This document shows, piece by piece, positions 15,174 through 24,214 of a stretch of 33,776 nucleotides of DNA. The notes beneath the pieces were generated by a model. That model ran no database searches, was not told the origin of the DNA, and was given only the letters and a program-made list of their open reading frames with translations. Made by a program: the position numbers and the translations under genes. Numbering within the stretch: position 1 is the stretch's first letter; each line of letters starts with the position of its first letter. Origin of the DNA: Prevotella sp. UBA7551 (GTDB lineage: Bacteria > Bacteroidota > Bacteroidia > Bacteroidales > Bacteroidaceae); the NCBI GenBank assembly GCA_002479145.1, contig DLLX01000053.1, positions 2,983-36,758 on the forward strand, given 5' to 3'.

Positions 15174-15929
15174 ATGCACAATGACCTTGTCTCTATCATC
15201 ATGCCCATGCACAACTCCGCTCGTTATGTGGGCGAGGCGATTACGTCCGTGATTAGCCAGACTTATCCTCATTGGGAGCTGCTCGTCATAGAGGATGCGT
15301 CGAATGACAACTCCTGCGACATCGTGCGTGAATATCAACATCAAGACCCCAGAATACAGCTGTTGGTCAACGACCAGCACACGGGTCGCCCCTCTTCTCC
15401 CCGAAATATGGGCGTGAGCCATGCCAAGGGACGCTATATTGCTTTTCTCGACAGCGACGATGTTTGGTTTCCTGAGAAACTGCAACAACAAATTCCGCTT
15501 TTCGAAGACGAGCGTGTAGCCATAGTCTATTCCAACTATGAGAAGATGGACGAGGATGGACACCGTGCCCACCGCATTGTGAAAGCGCCGGCGGTGGCTA
15601 CTTACCGCAAGTTGTTGTCCGGCAATGTGATTGGCAACCTCACTGGCATCTATGACCGGAAGAAAGTGGGGAAGGTGGAGTTTTTACACGTTCATCACGA
15701 GGACTACGTCCTGTGGCTTTCCATTTTGAAGAAGGGATTCATCGCAAAGAATACCAACACGACGAATGCGGCCTACCGCATCGTGGCCAGCTCCATATCG
15801 GCTAACAAGCTGAAAGTGCTGCCATGGCAATGGAGTGTGTACCGCGACATCGAGGGGTTGAGCCTCTTGCGCTCCGCTTACCATTTCATCAACTATGCCA
15901 TCAAGGCATATTTCAAAAGCAAAATCTAA
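15174..15929 (+). CDS. Glycosyltransferase family 2
   Basis: 251 residues from ATG at 15174. GT-A fold of the GT2 family: VSIIMPMHNSARYVGEAI at the N-terminus (nucleotide-sugar binding), LLVIEDASNDNS, then the metal-binding Asp motif DSDD at 93-96 within FLDSDDVW. No transmembrane segment, so a cytoplasmic inverting transferase acting on lipid-linked intermediates. Sugar donor and acceptor are not predictable. It runs toward the last gene of the minus-strand operon, with only 24 nt between their stop codons. Confidence 0.92.
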   Translation: MHNDLVSIIMPMHNSARYVGEAITSVISQTYPHWELLVIEDASNDNSCDIVREYQHQDPRIQLLVNDQHTGRPSSPRNMGVSHAKGRYIAFLDSDDVWFPEKLQQQIPLFEDERVAIVYSNYEKMDEDGHRAHRIVKAPAVATYRKLLSGNVIGNLTGIYDRKKVGKVEFLHVHHEDYVLWLSILKKGFIAKNTNTTNAAYRIVASSISANKLKVLPWQWSVYRDIEGLSLLRSAYHFINYAIKAYFKSKI

Positions 15930-15953
15930 TTTGCAGTCTTTTCCCAATGCGAC

Positions 15954-17015
15954 TTATTGGCTGATGCGCTGAATGAAATCCTTGAATCGGCGGAGCTGAG
16001 TGTTGGTGGAAAAATAATCCTCAAACAGTCTGATGGAGGGCTCGTTGAGCTTGGAAACATTCAAATGGTTGATTTGTTGGATATATTCCGATGGACTTTG
16101 GCATACTCTTCCAGCTTCAGGATAGTTGTCAATGGGGACGCCTTGGAAAGCCTCAGGTGAACCGATGACGAACTTTCCATAGCGAAGCGCTTCCACCGTC
16201 TTGGTCTTTAGGCCTGACCCCGACAGCACGGGGGCCACTACGGCAGAAGCCTGCACGTAGTATGGTGCAAGATCACTCACCCTACCCACAAACCGAATGT
16301 TGGGGTGGGCTTCCTTGTCCGGATAAGCCTCTGACAAGTTGCCAGCCACAATCAAGGGCAGTTGCGTTGACGGAGCAATCTCCTTCGCATAAAAATCTAT
16401 CGCCTCCCTGTTGGCGAAAAAGTTGGAACCCACAAAAAGCAGAAAATGTTCTGGCAAGTCCAGCCGTTTTACCTCTTTTGATTCGTCGATGTCGTCAAAT
16501 GAGGTAGGCAGGAGAAAGTCGGCCGAACGATTATAGATCTCGTTCAATTTGTGGCTGTCGCGTTCATTCAGCGCAATCAGATAGGAAGCGTATTGAATGC
16601 AGCAAAGTTCATTGTGCGTGATGAAGCCAACCATCATCCGATCTTGTATCTTTCTCGTGTTTTCGTATTTTTGTCTATAAAATTCTGCCTCCACGTTGTG
16701 GAAGAAGCAGATAGTCTTGAATCCGTGACGGGCAAACTCTCTAAGGTAGACCCCGTAGAAAGCACCATCGAAGAACACAAAGTCATAGTCCTTCGTCAGA
16801 TGGTGTCTGAGCTGTCTGCGCAATGTGCCGGTATCGCCATAGCTTTCGCGGAGCAACACGTTCTTCAGTCTTGTTAAAAGCGATGGCGTGCCAATGGTCA
16901 GCTCCACTACCTCAACCCCTAAAGCCTTAAGAAAGGATAGGTTGCGTTGAGCCACCGCACTTCCTCCATCGCCTTTGGCCGTATAGTCACGCGAGACAAA
17001 TAGAACTTTCTTCAT
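15954..17015 (-). CDS. Glycosyltransferase family 4 (GT-B), last gene of the operon
   Basis: 353 residues from ATG at 17015; an in-frame GTG at 17039 is less likely because MKKVLFVSRDY is a typical GT-B start. Rossmann-like N-domain to about 170; the C-domain carries FLLFVGSNFFANREA, IRFVGRVSDLAPYY and SGSGLKTKTVEALRYGKFVIGS, the donor-binding region of GT4-type enzymes. It is a retaining transferase presumed to add one sugar of the repeat unit. It lies 110 nt after the WbsX-like gene; that gap has a short GC-rich inverted repeat but no clear promoter. Confidence 0.88.
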   Translation of the reverse strand: MKKVLFVSRDYTAKGDGGSAVAQRNLSFLKALGVEVVELTIGTPSLLTRLKNVLLRESYGDTGTLRRQLRHHLTKDYDFVFFDGAFYGVYLREFARHGFKTICFFHNVEAEFYRQKYENTRKIQDRMMVGFITHNELCCIQYASYLIALNERDSHKLNEIYNRSADFLLPTSFDDIDESKEVKRLDLPEHFLLFVGSNFFANREAIDFYAKEIAPSTQLPLIVAGNLSEAYPDKEAHPNIRFVGRVSDLAPYYVQASAVVAPVLSGSGLKTKTVEALRYGKFVIGSPEAFQGVPIDNYPEAGRVCQSPSEYIQQINHLNVSKLNEPSIRLFEDYFSTNTQLRRFKDFIQRISQ

Positions 17016-17125
17016 GATTCTATGGTTGGTTTTCGTCACTTAGATGATTGAAAGGAACAGCTTCCCCATTAAGTAAGGGTAATCCCGCCCGACCTTTTAG
17101 CTAATCAGTCGGTAGGGCAATTAAC

Positions 17126-18286
17126 TTATTCGCAGATGGTGTCGTGGATGGCATCGAGGAAACCATGCCCGTATAGCTCGTCTGGCTCTACATAGTTGCC
17201 CTCCCCCCACTCATTCCATGAGCGGAGAAAGAGAATTTTATGCTCGGGCTTCTTGTCCTTGATAACTTCCAAGGCCTGGAGAATGTGCTGCTTGAAGTGC
17301 TCAGGCGTGGCGTTGACAAACACGCCATCCATGTTGCCCGCACGTGGACTTCTGTCCCATTGCGGCATGATGTTGGGGTAGACATTCTCCCAACTATCCT
17401 CAGGAGCAAAGCAATACTTCATCACCTTTGGGTAGTCGAAACGCAAAGTTTTGAGCTGTGGGGCGAGCTTGCGCAGGAAAATCTGCGTGAGCCGCTTGTA
17501 CTTTCCAGTGTAAATCATTTCCGCGCGGGGTCGTCCGAACGAACAGACGGCATCGAATCCGAGGCGCAGGAAGTCGTTGTACACATCTGCACTTGACGCT
17601 AAGTTGGGCAATCCACGCTTGACGCTGCCGTCGGGCATACGCTTTACGGTAGAAGTGGAGTGGCCCATGGCGACGAAGTGGACACCCTTCAGACCGCACT
17701 CCTTTGCCCATTTGCGCCAGAGATCCATGAAGAGCGTCACGTCAGGAAAGTGGTAAGAGTCCCAGATGAGGAAGATAGGTTTACCGTCGACGGTGATATA
17801 GCGATGGTCTTTGAATGCCTTCAACGCATACTCGAAGTGCATCCGGTAGTCCTTCTCGCCGAGGTACTCCTGTTTAGAAATGATTACCTTGGAGTCGGCC
17901 ATGCCCTTTCCGCGTTGCCAAGTCTTGGTAGTCCAGTCGTGGTTGGCCCATGCAAGACAGAAAGGAAAGTCTGGTTTGCCGGAAGCCAGCACCTCATTGA
18001 ACGGCCGCTGGAGCAACATCTTTCCGTTACCGCGCCAGTAGTGCCAATAGGCGAACCCTTCTACCCCCGCTTCGCGGGCGAGCTGTGCCTGCTCCTCACG
18101 CACTTCGGGCACACGTAGGTCGTAGAATCCCAGGTCGGTTGGGATGCGCGGCTGGTGGTGTCCTCTGAACAAAGGTTTCCCCTTGACCACGTTGTGCCAC
18201 TCGGTAAAGCCTTTTCCCCAGACGTTGTCGTTCTCGGGGATGGGATGAAATTGCGGTAGGTAAAACGCTATAACTCTTGCTTTCAT
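17126..18286 (-). CDS. WbsX-like (GH99-related) polysaccharide biosynthesis protein
   Basis: 386 residues. The start is ATG at 18286, overlapping the acyltransferase stop by 1 nt (TAATG). The open frame continues upstream to 18634, but that extension is a shadow of the acyltransferase gene. The N-terminal signature AFYLPQFHPIPENDNVWGK and then GFTEWHNV is characteristic of the WbsX family found in O-antigen and capsule loci. Further conserved segments are EGFAYWHYW, PFCLAWANHDWT and the C-terminal SWNEWGEGNYVEPD. The family is related to GH99 endomannosidases, yet no signal peptide is present, so it probably acts in the cytoplasm on lipid-linked or nucleotide-linked sugar. Exact reaction unknown. 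Confidence 0.88.
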   Translation of the reverse strand: MKARVIAFYLPQFHPIPENDNVWGKGFTEWHNVVKGKPLFRGHHQPRIPTDLGFYDLRVPEVREEQAQLAREAGVEGFAYWHYWRGNGKMLLQRPFNEVLASGKPDFPFCLAWANHDWTTKTWQRGKGMADSKVIISKQEYLGEKDYRMHFEYALKAFKDHRYITVDGKPIFLIWDSYHFPDVTLFMDLWRKWAKECGLKGVHFVAMGHSTSTVKRMPDGSVKRGLPNLASSADVYNDFLRLGFDAVCSFGRPRAEMIYTGKYKRLTQIFLRKLAPQLKTLRFDYPKVMKYCFAPEDSWENVYPNIMPQWDRSPRAGNMDGVFVNATPEHFKQHILQALEVIKDKKPEHKILFLRSWNEWGEGNYVEPDELYGHGFLDAIHDTICE

Positions 18287-18924
18287 TAGCCTTCTGATTT
18301 TATTTGCTTGATAATTTTTGCTGGACAACCCGCTGCGACACAGTAATTGGGCAGGTCGTGGGTGACACAGCTGTTGGCTGCAACGACGACACCGTCGCCA
18401 ATCCGAACTCCTGGCAGGACGCAAACGTTGTTGCCTAACCATACGTTGTTGCCAATGACCACCTCGCCTTTGGTCAGCAGTGGACGGGCTTCGGGGGCAG
18501 TTTGTAGGGCCTCTATTCTGTCTGTAGCCCCATGGGCATTGTCGGTGATGATGACATTGGTGCCCGTGAGCAGGTTGTTGCCGATGGTAATGCCGCAGAT
18601 AGCGGTCAGATGGGCGTAAGCACCGATGTGGCATCCATTGCCGATCTTGATTTCAGGCTTGTCCTCACCTTGCGGAAAGACCGTCAGAACGGTGTGCTTG
18701 TCTATCTCACAGTGGTCGCCTACAGTCACCAGATTCAGACGGTTGGTGCGTTCCAATGGACACCCAAGGATGGAGTTGCTGCCCCACTGTTTGAAGTGCC
18801 TACTCCAGTAGCCGGTGTAAATGTGTACGCCAAAGGCGTTGACCAGTCTGAAGAAAACTGGCGGGAAGACGTAGCTCAGCAGTTGTCCTGTTCCTTCAGC
18901 GATGGGTTTAATGAGTCCTTTCAC
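18286..18924 (-). CDS. Hexapeptide-repeat O-acetyltransferase (LbH family)
   Basis: 212 residues. The start codon is GTG at 18924: the protein has no internal Met, and the frame begins inside the last 17 nt of the preceding GT4 gene. The left-handed beta-helix begins near residue 65 and is built of imperfect hexapeptides (IGNGCHIGAYAHL, ITIGNNLLTGTNVIIT, VVIGNNVWLGNNVCVLPGVRIGDGVVVAANSCVT). The catalytic-type His lies in ITDNAHG, and the end PNYCVAAGCPAKIIK is typical. It probably transfers an acetyl group from acetyl-CoA to a sugar of the repeat unit. Confidence 0.9.
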   Translation of the reverse strand: MKGLIKPIAEGTGQLLSYVFPPVFFRLVNAFGVHIYTGYWSRHFKQWGSNSILGCPLERTNRLNLVTVGDHCEIDKHTVLTVFPQGEDKPEIKIGNGCHIGAYAHLTAICGITIGNNLLTGTNVIITDNAHGATDRIEALQTAPEARPLLTKGEVVIGNNVWLGNNVCVLPGVRIGDGVVVAANSCVTHDLPNYCVAAGCPAKIIKQIKSEG

Positions 18925-20086
18925 GTTCGATTTTTTCGTATAGATTGATGATGCTGTCCGTGTACCGCTCCGGAGAGTAGTACTTACGGACGGTCAGCAA
19001 GGCCCTTTCGCGCATGGATTGCAACTCCTCTGCACTTGTAGAGCAGACCTCGTTGAGGCATTGTTCCAGCTCATTGATGTCATGAAAGCGGTAGCCAATC
19101 TCCTCCCCCGTGCATTGTAGGCCATTGTCAAACTGCTCTTTTGTGCCGGCAGTGTCGCGACCAATGGTGATGCTTCGGCTGAGCATGGCTTCAGGGAGAC
19201 ACCTTCCAAATCCCTCAAAGTAGGATGGTACGATGGTGGCCACGGCATGGCTCATTAGGGAAACCATATCCTTGCGTGGACCAAGGTAGAGAATCTCCTT
19301 TTCCGTAAAGCCGTTGTGTCGCAGAAAATCCATAGTCTCACGAAAGTATGCTTCCTCAGCGATGTCGCCAGCTATGGCCAACGCTGGGAACTCTGTGCCC
19401 TTCTTTTTCGTGAACAGCGTGTAAGCCACTGCCAGATCATACAACCCTTTGCACTCCTCAATGCGTCCGGCATATAGAAAATAGGGCCTCTTAGGCAGTG
19501 TTCCGCTTCTTTGCTCTCCCGTTATCGTGATACCGTTGTAGACCACCATTGACTTGGGGTTGCCTACAAGATGGTGGTGCTGCTGTATGGCACGGGTGAT
19601 GCAGAGTGTGTAGTTCTGTGCCAACCGCCTGTGAAAGACCTTTGAACTTGGGTAATAGCGCAGGTGGAAGTCGAGGTCGGCGTATTCGCGGATGTGGTAG
19701 ATGTGGGGCACGCCCAGCTTTTCAGCCACCCTTTCTCCCACATCGACGACGCTTACGTTGGTATGTACGATTGCGATGTTCCTTGTTTTTACTTGCTCAT
19801 AGACAGTTTGGACTGCTTTTCGAATGAGTATTCTCCTCATGAGGAGACGCGGCAAAAACAGTATTTTCTCCTTTATGTTCCTTGCGTCAGGGTAGGTGTT
19901 GTTACGATAGGGTACGGCTATTACTGCTATGCCCATTTGGCGGAGCTTGGAGACGACGCCATCTTCGTCGGGAGCCACGACCGTGGGGGTGTGGCCATGT
20001 CGCATGACACTCTTGAGAAGCGTCAGCAATGATTTTGTCGCACCACCTAAGGCATACGTCGAGTTGAGTACATACAGGATATTCAT
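18908..20086 (-). CDS. Glycosyltransferase family 4
   Basis: 392 residues from ATG at 20086, overlapping the wzy-type stop (ATGA). N-domain: MNILYVLNSTYALGGATKS, with the acceptor-side Gly-Gly loop. C-domain: YFLYAGRIEECKGLYDLAVAY, EILYLGPRKDMVSLMSHA and PSYFEGFGRCLPEAMLSRSITIG, the classic GT4 donor site with the EX7E-like pair (EGFGRCLPE). It is a retaining GT-B enzyme in the cytoplasm, adding a sugar to the lipid-linked repeat. Specificity not evident. Confidence 0.92.
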   Translation of the reverse strand: MNILYVLNSTYALGGATKSLLTLLKSVMRHGHTPTVVAPDEDGVVSKLRQMGIAVIAVPYRNNTYPDARNIKEKILFLPRLLMRRILIRKAVQTVYEQVKTRNIAIVHTNVSVVDVGERVAEKLGVPHIYHIREYADLDFHLRYYPSSKVFHRRLAQNYTLCITRAIQQHHHLVGNPKSMVVYNGITITGEQRSGTLPKRPYFLYAGRIEECKGLYDLAVAYTLFTKKKGTEFPALAIAGDIAEEAYFRETMDFLRHNGFTEKEILYLGPRKDMVSLMSHAVATIVPSYFEGFGRCLPEAMLSRSITIGRDTAGTKEQFDNGLQCTGEEIGYRFHDINELEQCLNEVCSTSAEELQSMRERALLTVRKYYSPERYTDSIINLYEKIERERTH

Positions 20087-21324
20087 TGGCCTTCCTCCTT
20101 TTCTTTTTCTTCAGTCTCTGCATCCTCTGCAGCTGTAGGGTCGTCGTGTGCCAAGCCAAAGTAGGGCAGGTAGTTGCTGTACCATAATGGATAGCCACGC
20201 ACAACAAACCCCAGAAAGGCCAGGATAAATGCGCTCATGGCAGCCCTTTTGTTGCGAATTTTGCCCAAGGAGGTGATATAGAAAATCAGCATCAGCAATG
20301 TGCCAACGATACCGTTCTCATAGATGAATACCTTATAGCCTGAATTGCCAAAATCTACGGTCTCCCGCTTCTTGCCGAAGATGATGTCTGTGGAGCCACA
20401 AAGTTTCTCAAAATCAGTGTCGAAGTCCCCCGTCACACGGTTGTTTCCCGCCAATTCTCCATCCTCCATCTCCAAACGGATGAGGATAAGATCGTGAAGC
20501 AGGTTCTCTCCGTTGTTGTAGAAGAAAGATGCCGTGACGATAGCGGCGATGAGGCCGACCATCATGACGATCTTGCCAATGAACTGTTTGCGTTGTACCC
20601 AGAGCTTTAGGAAAATCACCACCACATAGATGACGTAGGCAGCAAGGGAGAAAGAGAGCAGCAAGGCAACGAGAATGACGACGTTGTACCACTTTTTCCA
20701 TTTGCCAAACTGTGTGGAGAGTAGCAACGCAGCGGTTGTGCCGAGGTGGCCTGGCTCGAGAAAAACGGAGCTGAAGCGTGGGAAAAACTCCCACAACGAG
20801 CGGTCGTCTATCATGAACAGGAAGTAGTTGGTATAGGAATAGACATCATCGCCAAATGCCGCGTCGACTCCGACGAAGGGGAATCCCACAAGGTAGAGCA
20901 GGAAGGCCGGAATGGATACCGACAAAAGAATGCCCATCGTCCTGCACAGGAAAGTCATCATCGCCCCAAACTTTTCCGTCTTCAAGCGGAAGATAGAGAA
21001 GAAAATACCAATATGAAACAGGTTGACGATGTAGCCATTGACGTTGGTCTGGTTGACAATGAGCATATAAGTGGAGATGGCGGTGTAGGCCATGACGGGG
21101 GCGATGAAGTGCTCATTGGTGAACCAGTTGTCCTTGGTGCTTTTTGATATCATCATGGCGGTGACGATGAGTACGCCCGAAGGCAGTGCATAGAGCGTCC
21201 CCAAGGGCCACATAAACCAAGGATTCAGAGAGCCGAAAAACGCCAGAAGAATGCCAAAATAGAAAAGTATCTTGACCAGTGACGTTTTATTGATGGTATG
21301 GAGATCCAGTTTCTTCAACTTCAT
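20083..21324 (-). CDS. wzy: O-antigen/capsule polymerase, Wzy-like
   Basis: 413 residues from ATG at 21324, overlapping the wzx stop (ATGA). About ten hydrophobic segments with a larger extracytoplasmic loop around 150-200 that carries RFSSVFLEPGHLGT, a motif often seen in Wzy-type polymerases (Arg and Glu-Pro-Gly). Wzy joins repeat units at the periplasmic face of the inner membrane. Wzy sequences are very divergent, so the assignment leans on topology, the EPG motif and position between wzx and glycosyltransferases. The extreme C-terminus is strongly acidic and lysine-rich (AEDAETEEKEKEEGQ), unusual for the family. Confidence 0.82.
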   Translation of the reverse strand: MKLKKLDLHTINKTSLVKILFYFGILLAFFGSLNPWFMWPLGTLYALPSGVLIVTAMMISKSTKDNWFTNEHFIAPVMAYTAISTYMLIVNQTNVNGYIVNLFHIGIFFSIFRLKTEKFGAMMTFLCRTMGILLSVSIPAFLLYLVGFPFVGVDAAFGDDVYSYTNYFLFMIDDRSLWEFFPRFSSVFLEPGHLGTTAALLLSTQFGKWKKWYNVVILVALLLSFSLAAYVIYVVVIFLKLWVQRKQFIGKIVMMVGLIAAIVTASFFYNNGENLLHDLILIRLEMEDGELAGNNRVTGDFDTDFEKLCGSTDIIFGKKRETVDFGNSGYKVFIYENGIVGTLLMLIFYITSLGKIRNKRAAMSAFILAFLGFVVRGYPLWYSNYLPYFGLAHDDPTAAEDAETEEKEKEEGQ

Positions 21325-22853
21325 GCGCCTATTCTCCTAACGATTCGTTTCACCACCTGCTCAGTGAAGTATTTCCGTTCTTTCCTGTTCAGTACGATGG
21401 TCCAGCTTACCCCCATGGAGACGGCGAGAGAAAGTATTGCTGTAAGGAGGAATCGGAACTTGAAGTTGAACAGCAATAGGCATCCGCCACAGACCGCACT
21501 GGTGACGATGGCCAGGGGAAGAAGGGGAAGCAGCACATGACAGAAGTAGCTTTTGATGCTCATCTGGGCCGTGATGCGGAGGTAAGGAATCCTCGACAGC
21601 GATACCATTAGCTCGATAGCAGCATAGATGACCATGGACTCCATGATCGTTCCGCCACACTTGAAGAGAACGAGAATAATGATAAGGTAGGCCAACTTCG
21701 GCGTGTACATCAGCAGGGTATAGACCTTTATCTTGCCCATGGCCTGGTTGACAGTATTTAATCCCGCTGTCATCTGGTCGCAGATGAAGCTCAGAAGCAC
21801 GGTGTTACAGAACAAGGTGCTATAGGGAGGCACCTCCTTGAGCCATACAGTAAGGATGGATGGCATCTCAAACATCAGTGGAACGAGGACGATGAGCAGC
21901 AACATAGTGGAATATTTGCTCTCTTTCTCTGCCAGGGCAAAAACTTTCCGCCGGTCTTTCGTACCCTCGGCCTTCATAATCTGTGGGTTCATCGCGTTCA
22001 ATATCGACGTGGACACAAACGAAATTGCCCCAAATATCTGATAGGCGATGCCGTAGGCTGCGTTGACCGTGGTGCCAAAGAAGTGGTTGAGGATGATAGC
22101 GGTTCCCTGATTGCGCGCTGCTACGGCCCCAGTCCCATAGGTTGTCCAGCCTGCAAAGCCTAATAGCTGTCCGAGGTATACCTTACTGATGTCTTGTCTC
22201 CTAATTCTCAGGGTACATTCCACAAACTTCATACAGCCATAAATGACGAATGCAAAGAAGTTGAGCAACTGAATGCCAGCCAGAATTAAGGCGTAAATCA
22301 GTAACTTGTCGGCATCAATGTATAGCAGACTGAAGGCAAGGACGAACTTCATAGCGGCATCAGCCATCTCCACAATGGAAATGTACACGATGTTTTCCCT
22401 TGCAATAAAGACCGCTTTGAAAGGTGCTGTGATGACAGTAATGAAAAGAATGCCTACTGTGATGTCATAGACCGTCTTTGCGGTTTCAACGCGATCTGGG
22501 GCAATGTTGAGGAAATCGCACATCAGCCATTCCTTGGCAGCAAGCAGGATGACCCCAAGTCCGAGGCCCAATAGTATATGAAGGAAGAAACTATTGATGA
22601 AGAAAGTCTTCACATAGTTGAGCCGGTGACGGCCATAATAGTACGAGATGTAGCGCTGGGTCGTGACCACCAGGGCATTGGTGATGAAACCAAGCATGGC
22701 GATAATGCCTCCCACGACGGAGAAAATTCCGTAATCGGAGATGCCGATAGCCTCAAGAATGATACGCATGGAGAATAGTGACAGGATGGTGGTCACTATC
22801 GCCTTGACGTATTGTACCGTCGTGTTGAGGATAATTCGCTTGGTGGGCTCCAT
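21321..22853 (-). CDS. wzx: Polysaccharide repeat-unit flippase, Wzx-like
   Basis: 510 residues from ATG at 22853; a GTG three codons upstream (22862) is an alternative. About 12-14 transmembrane helices throughout, beginning TKRIILNTTVQYVKAIVTTI and with GISDYGIFSVVGGIIAMLGF after the first helix, typical of the MOP/MATE polysaccharide flippases of Bacteroidetes. It would move undecaprenyl-linked repeat units across the inner membrane. Placed directly after wzz (27-nt gap) and coupled to wzy. Confidence 0.88.
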   Translation of the reverse strand: MEPTKRIILNTTVQYVKAIVTTILSLFSMRIILEAIGISDYGIFSVVGGIIAMLGFITNALVVTTQRYISYYYGRHRLNYVKTFFINSFFLHILLGLGLGVILLAAKEWLMCDFLNIAPDRVETAKTVYDITVGILFITVITAPFKAVFIARENIVYISIVEMADAAMKFVLAFSLLYIDADKLLIYALILAGIQLLNFFAFVIYGCMKFVECTLRIRRQDISKVYLGQLLGFAGWTTYGTGAVAARNQGTAIILNHFFGTTVNAAYGIAYQIFGAISFVSTSILNAMNPQIMKAEGTKDRRKVFALAEKESKYSTMLLLIVLVPLMFEMPSILTVWLKEVPPYSTLFCNTVLLSFICDQMTAGLNTVNQAMGKIKVYTLLMYTPKLAYLIIILVLFKCGGTIMESMVIYAAIELMVSLSRIPYLRITAQMSIKSYFCHVLLPLLPLAIVTSAVCGGCLLLFNFKFRFLLTAILSLAVSMGVSWTIVLNRKERKYFTEQVVKRIVRRIGA

Positions 22854-22880
22854 AGCGTACACGCTTAGGCTCTTCGTATT

Positions 22881-24155
22881 CTACTGCTTGCTCTTGAAAA
22901 GCAAATCCTTGATACTGAAGAATGCGATGACGAAAAAGGTCATGAACACCCAGAATGCGACAAAAATCATTCGTTTCGGGCCTGTGGCCTTGATGGGAAC
23001 GTCGGCTCCCTTGACCACCGTGAAGACGGGAGTGTACTGGCGGAGCTTGGCTCGGGCGGCTTCCAGCTGGGTGTTCATTGCCGTGTAGGTGTTGTATTGC
23101 ATCTGCATCGTGTTCTCCAGGTCCTCGATTTTCGACTTCTCGCTCTCCAAAATGACATCCAAGTTGGCATCGGCTGTCTTGGCATAGAGCCGGCGTGTCT
23201 TTTCATACTCGGCGCGGGCGTCGTCAGCAAGCTTCTCGTAGTACTCCACATCACGGCGTGCCTTGCTCGTGCGATACTTAATAATGAAATCCTGTAGGCG
23301 CTCCCTTACCGAGTCAGCCAGTGTTTGACAGACCAAAGGATCTTGAGCTGTGGCCGTAATGGAGATGACCCCAGTCTTCTTATCCACACTGATGGCGATG
23401 TCGTCGCGCATCTTGTTGACGATGCCATCGTCTTTTTTGGAAAGATAATAGGGGTTGAATGTGCTTTTGGAGGTGTTGCCTTTGAAGTCGTTGTTGGTTT
23501 TGGGAAACAGCTTCATCACCTTTTTCATGATGGTGTCACCTTGTTGCGAGAGCCAGGATTGCTTTTGATGGTAGCGCATATAAGCGTAGTAGGTCGTGTC
23601 GATAGCATTGTCAGCGGTCACGACCCGGATGTTGAATAGGCTGGTTACGAAGCCGTTGTCCTCCATCAAGTCGGGGTAGAGGGTAGGCGATATGGCGTCT
23701 GTGCTCTGAGTAGAGGACACGTCGACGCCGAAAGAACTGGCGATAGAGCTGAGCATTCCCCCCGAGGAAACAGGATTCTCGACCTCGGGTGCCATGGTCG
23801 TACTGGTGGTGAAGGTGCGGGGCACGTCCATGATGACAATGGCGGAGAGCAATGCTGACACAGGCAAGAAAACGACAAACCACCATTTTTTCTTCCAAAG
23901 GCGGTGGAAAACGTCCCTGAGATCAATGGTGTCAGTGTCGTTAGAATCCGTGGACGGCTTTTCTGTGGAGGACTGGGAAGTAGATATTCCCTCCTCTTCG
24001 TTATCAATGCTTTCTTCCTCCTTCTCCGTGTGATCCTCTAAAGTGGAGTCTTCCTCTTTATCCTTGTTTTCGTCCTGAGCGTCGGCAGCAGCTTTTTTCT
24101 GCTCCCGCTTCTTCAGAAACTCCTCCCATTTACGCTTTATATCGAATCTGTTCAT
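22881..24155 (-). CDS. wzz: Wzz-like chain-length / co-polymerase protein with long acidic N-terminus
   Basis: 424 residues from ATG at 24155. The Wzz domain begins near residue 77 (TIDLRDVFHRLWKKKWWF); TM1 is at about 92-110 and TM2 near 392-413, followed by a basic tail. Between them is a periplasmic part with a coiled region (about 290-370, rich in E, K and A). There is no C-terminal tyrosine-kinase domain, so this is a PCP1-like or kinase-less PCP2 protein. Before the domain lies an extra cytoplasmic stretch of about 75 residues, Lys-rich (1-25) then highly acidic and Ser/Thr-rich (26-76), which is unusual. It would set polymer length with Wzy and contact the exporter. Confidence 0.9.
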   Translation of the reverse strand: MNRFDIKRKWEEFLKKREQKKAAADAQDENKDKEEDSTLEDHTEKEEESIDNEEEGISTSQSSTEKPSTDSNDTDTIDLRDVFHRLWKKKWWFVVFLPVSALLSAIVIMDVPRTFTTSTTMAPEVENPVSSGGMLSSIASSFGVDVSSTQSTDAISPTLYPDLMEDNGFVTSLFNIRVVTADNAIDTTYYAYMRYHQKQSWLSQQGDTIMKKVMKLFPKTNNDFKGNTSKSTFNPYYLSKKDDGIVNKMRDDIAISVDKKTGVISITATAQDPLVCQTLADSVRERLQDFIIKYRTSKARRDVEYYEKLADDARAEYEKTRRLYAKTADANLDVILESEKSKIEDLENTMQMQYNTYTAMNTQLEAARAKLRQYTPVFTVVKGADVPIKATGPKRMIFVAFWVFMTFFVIAFFSIKDLLFKSKQ

Positions 24156-24214
24156 GAGTTGTCAATCTGTCCTTGTGTAGTTGTTTACTCCCGACGCTCG
24201 CCTTTTTCAGCCTC

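Noticed and set aside
18287..18634. N-terminal extension of the WbsX-like reading frame
   Set aside because: It overlaps the acyltransferase gene entirely and is Arg/His/Cys-rich; the family start MKARVIAFYLPQFH at 18286 is clear.
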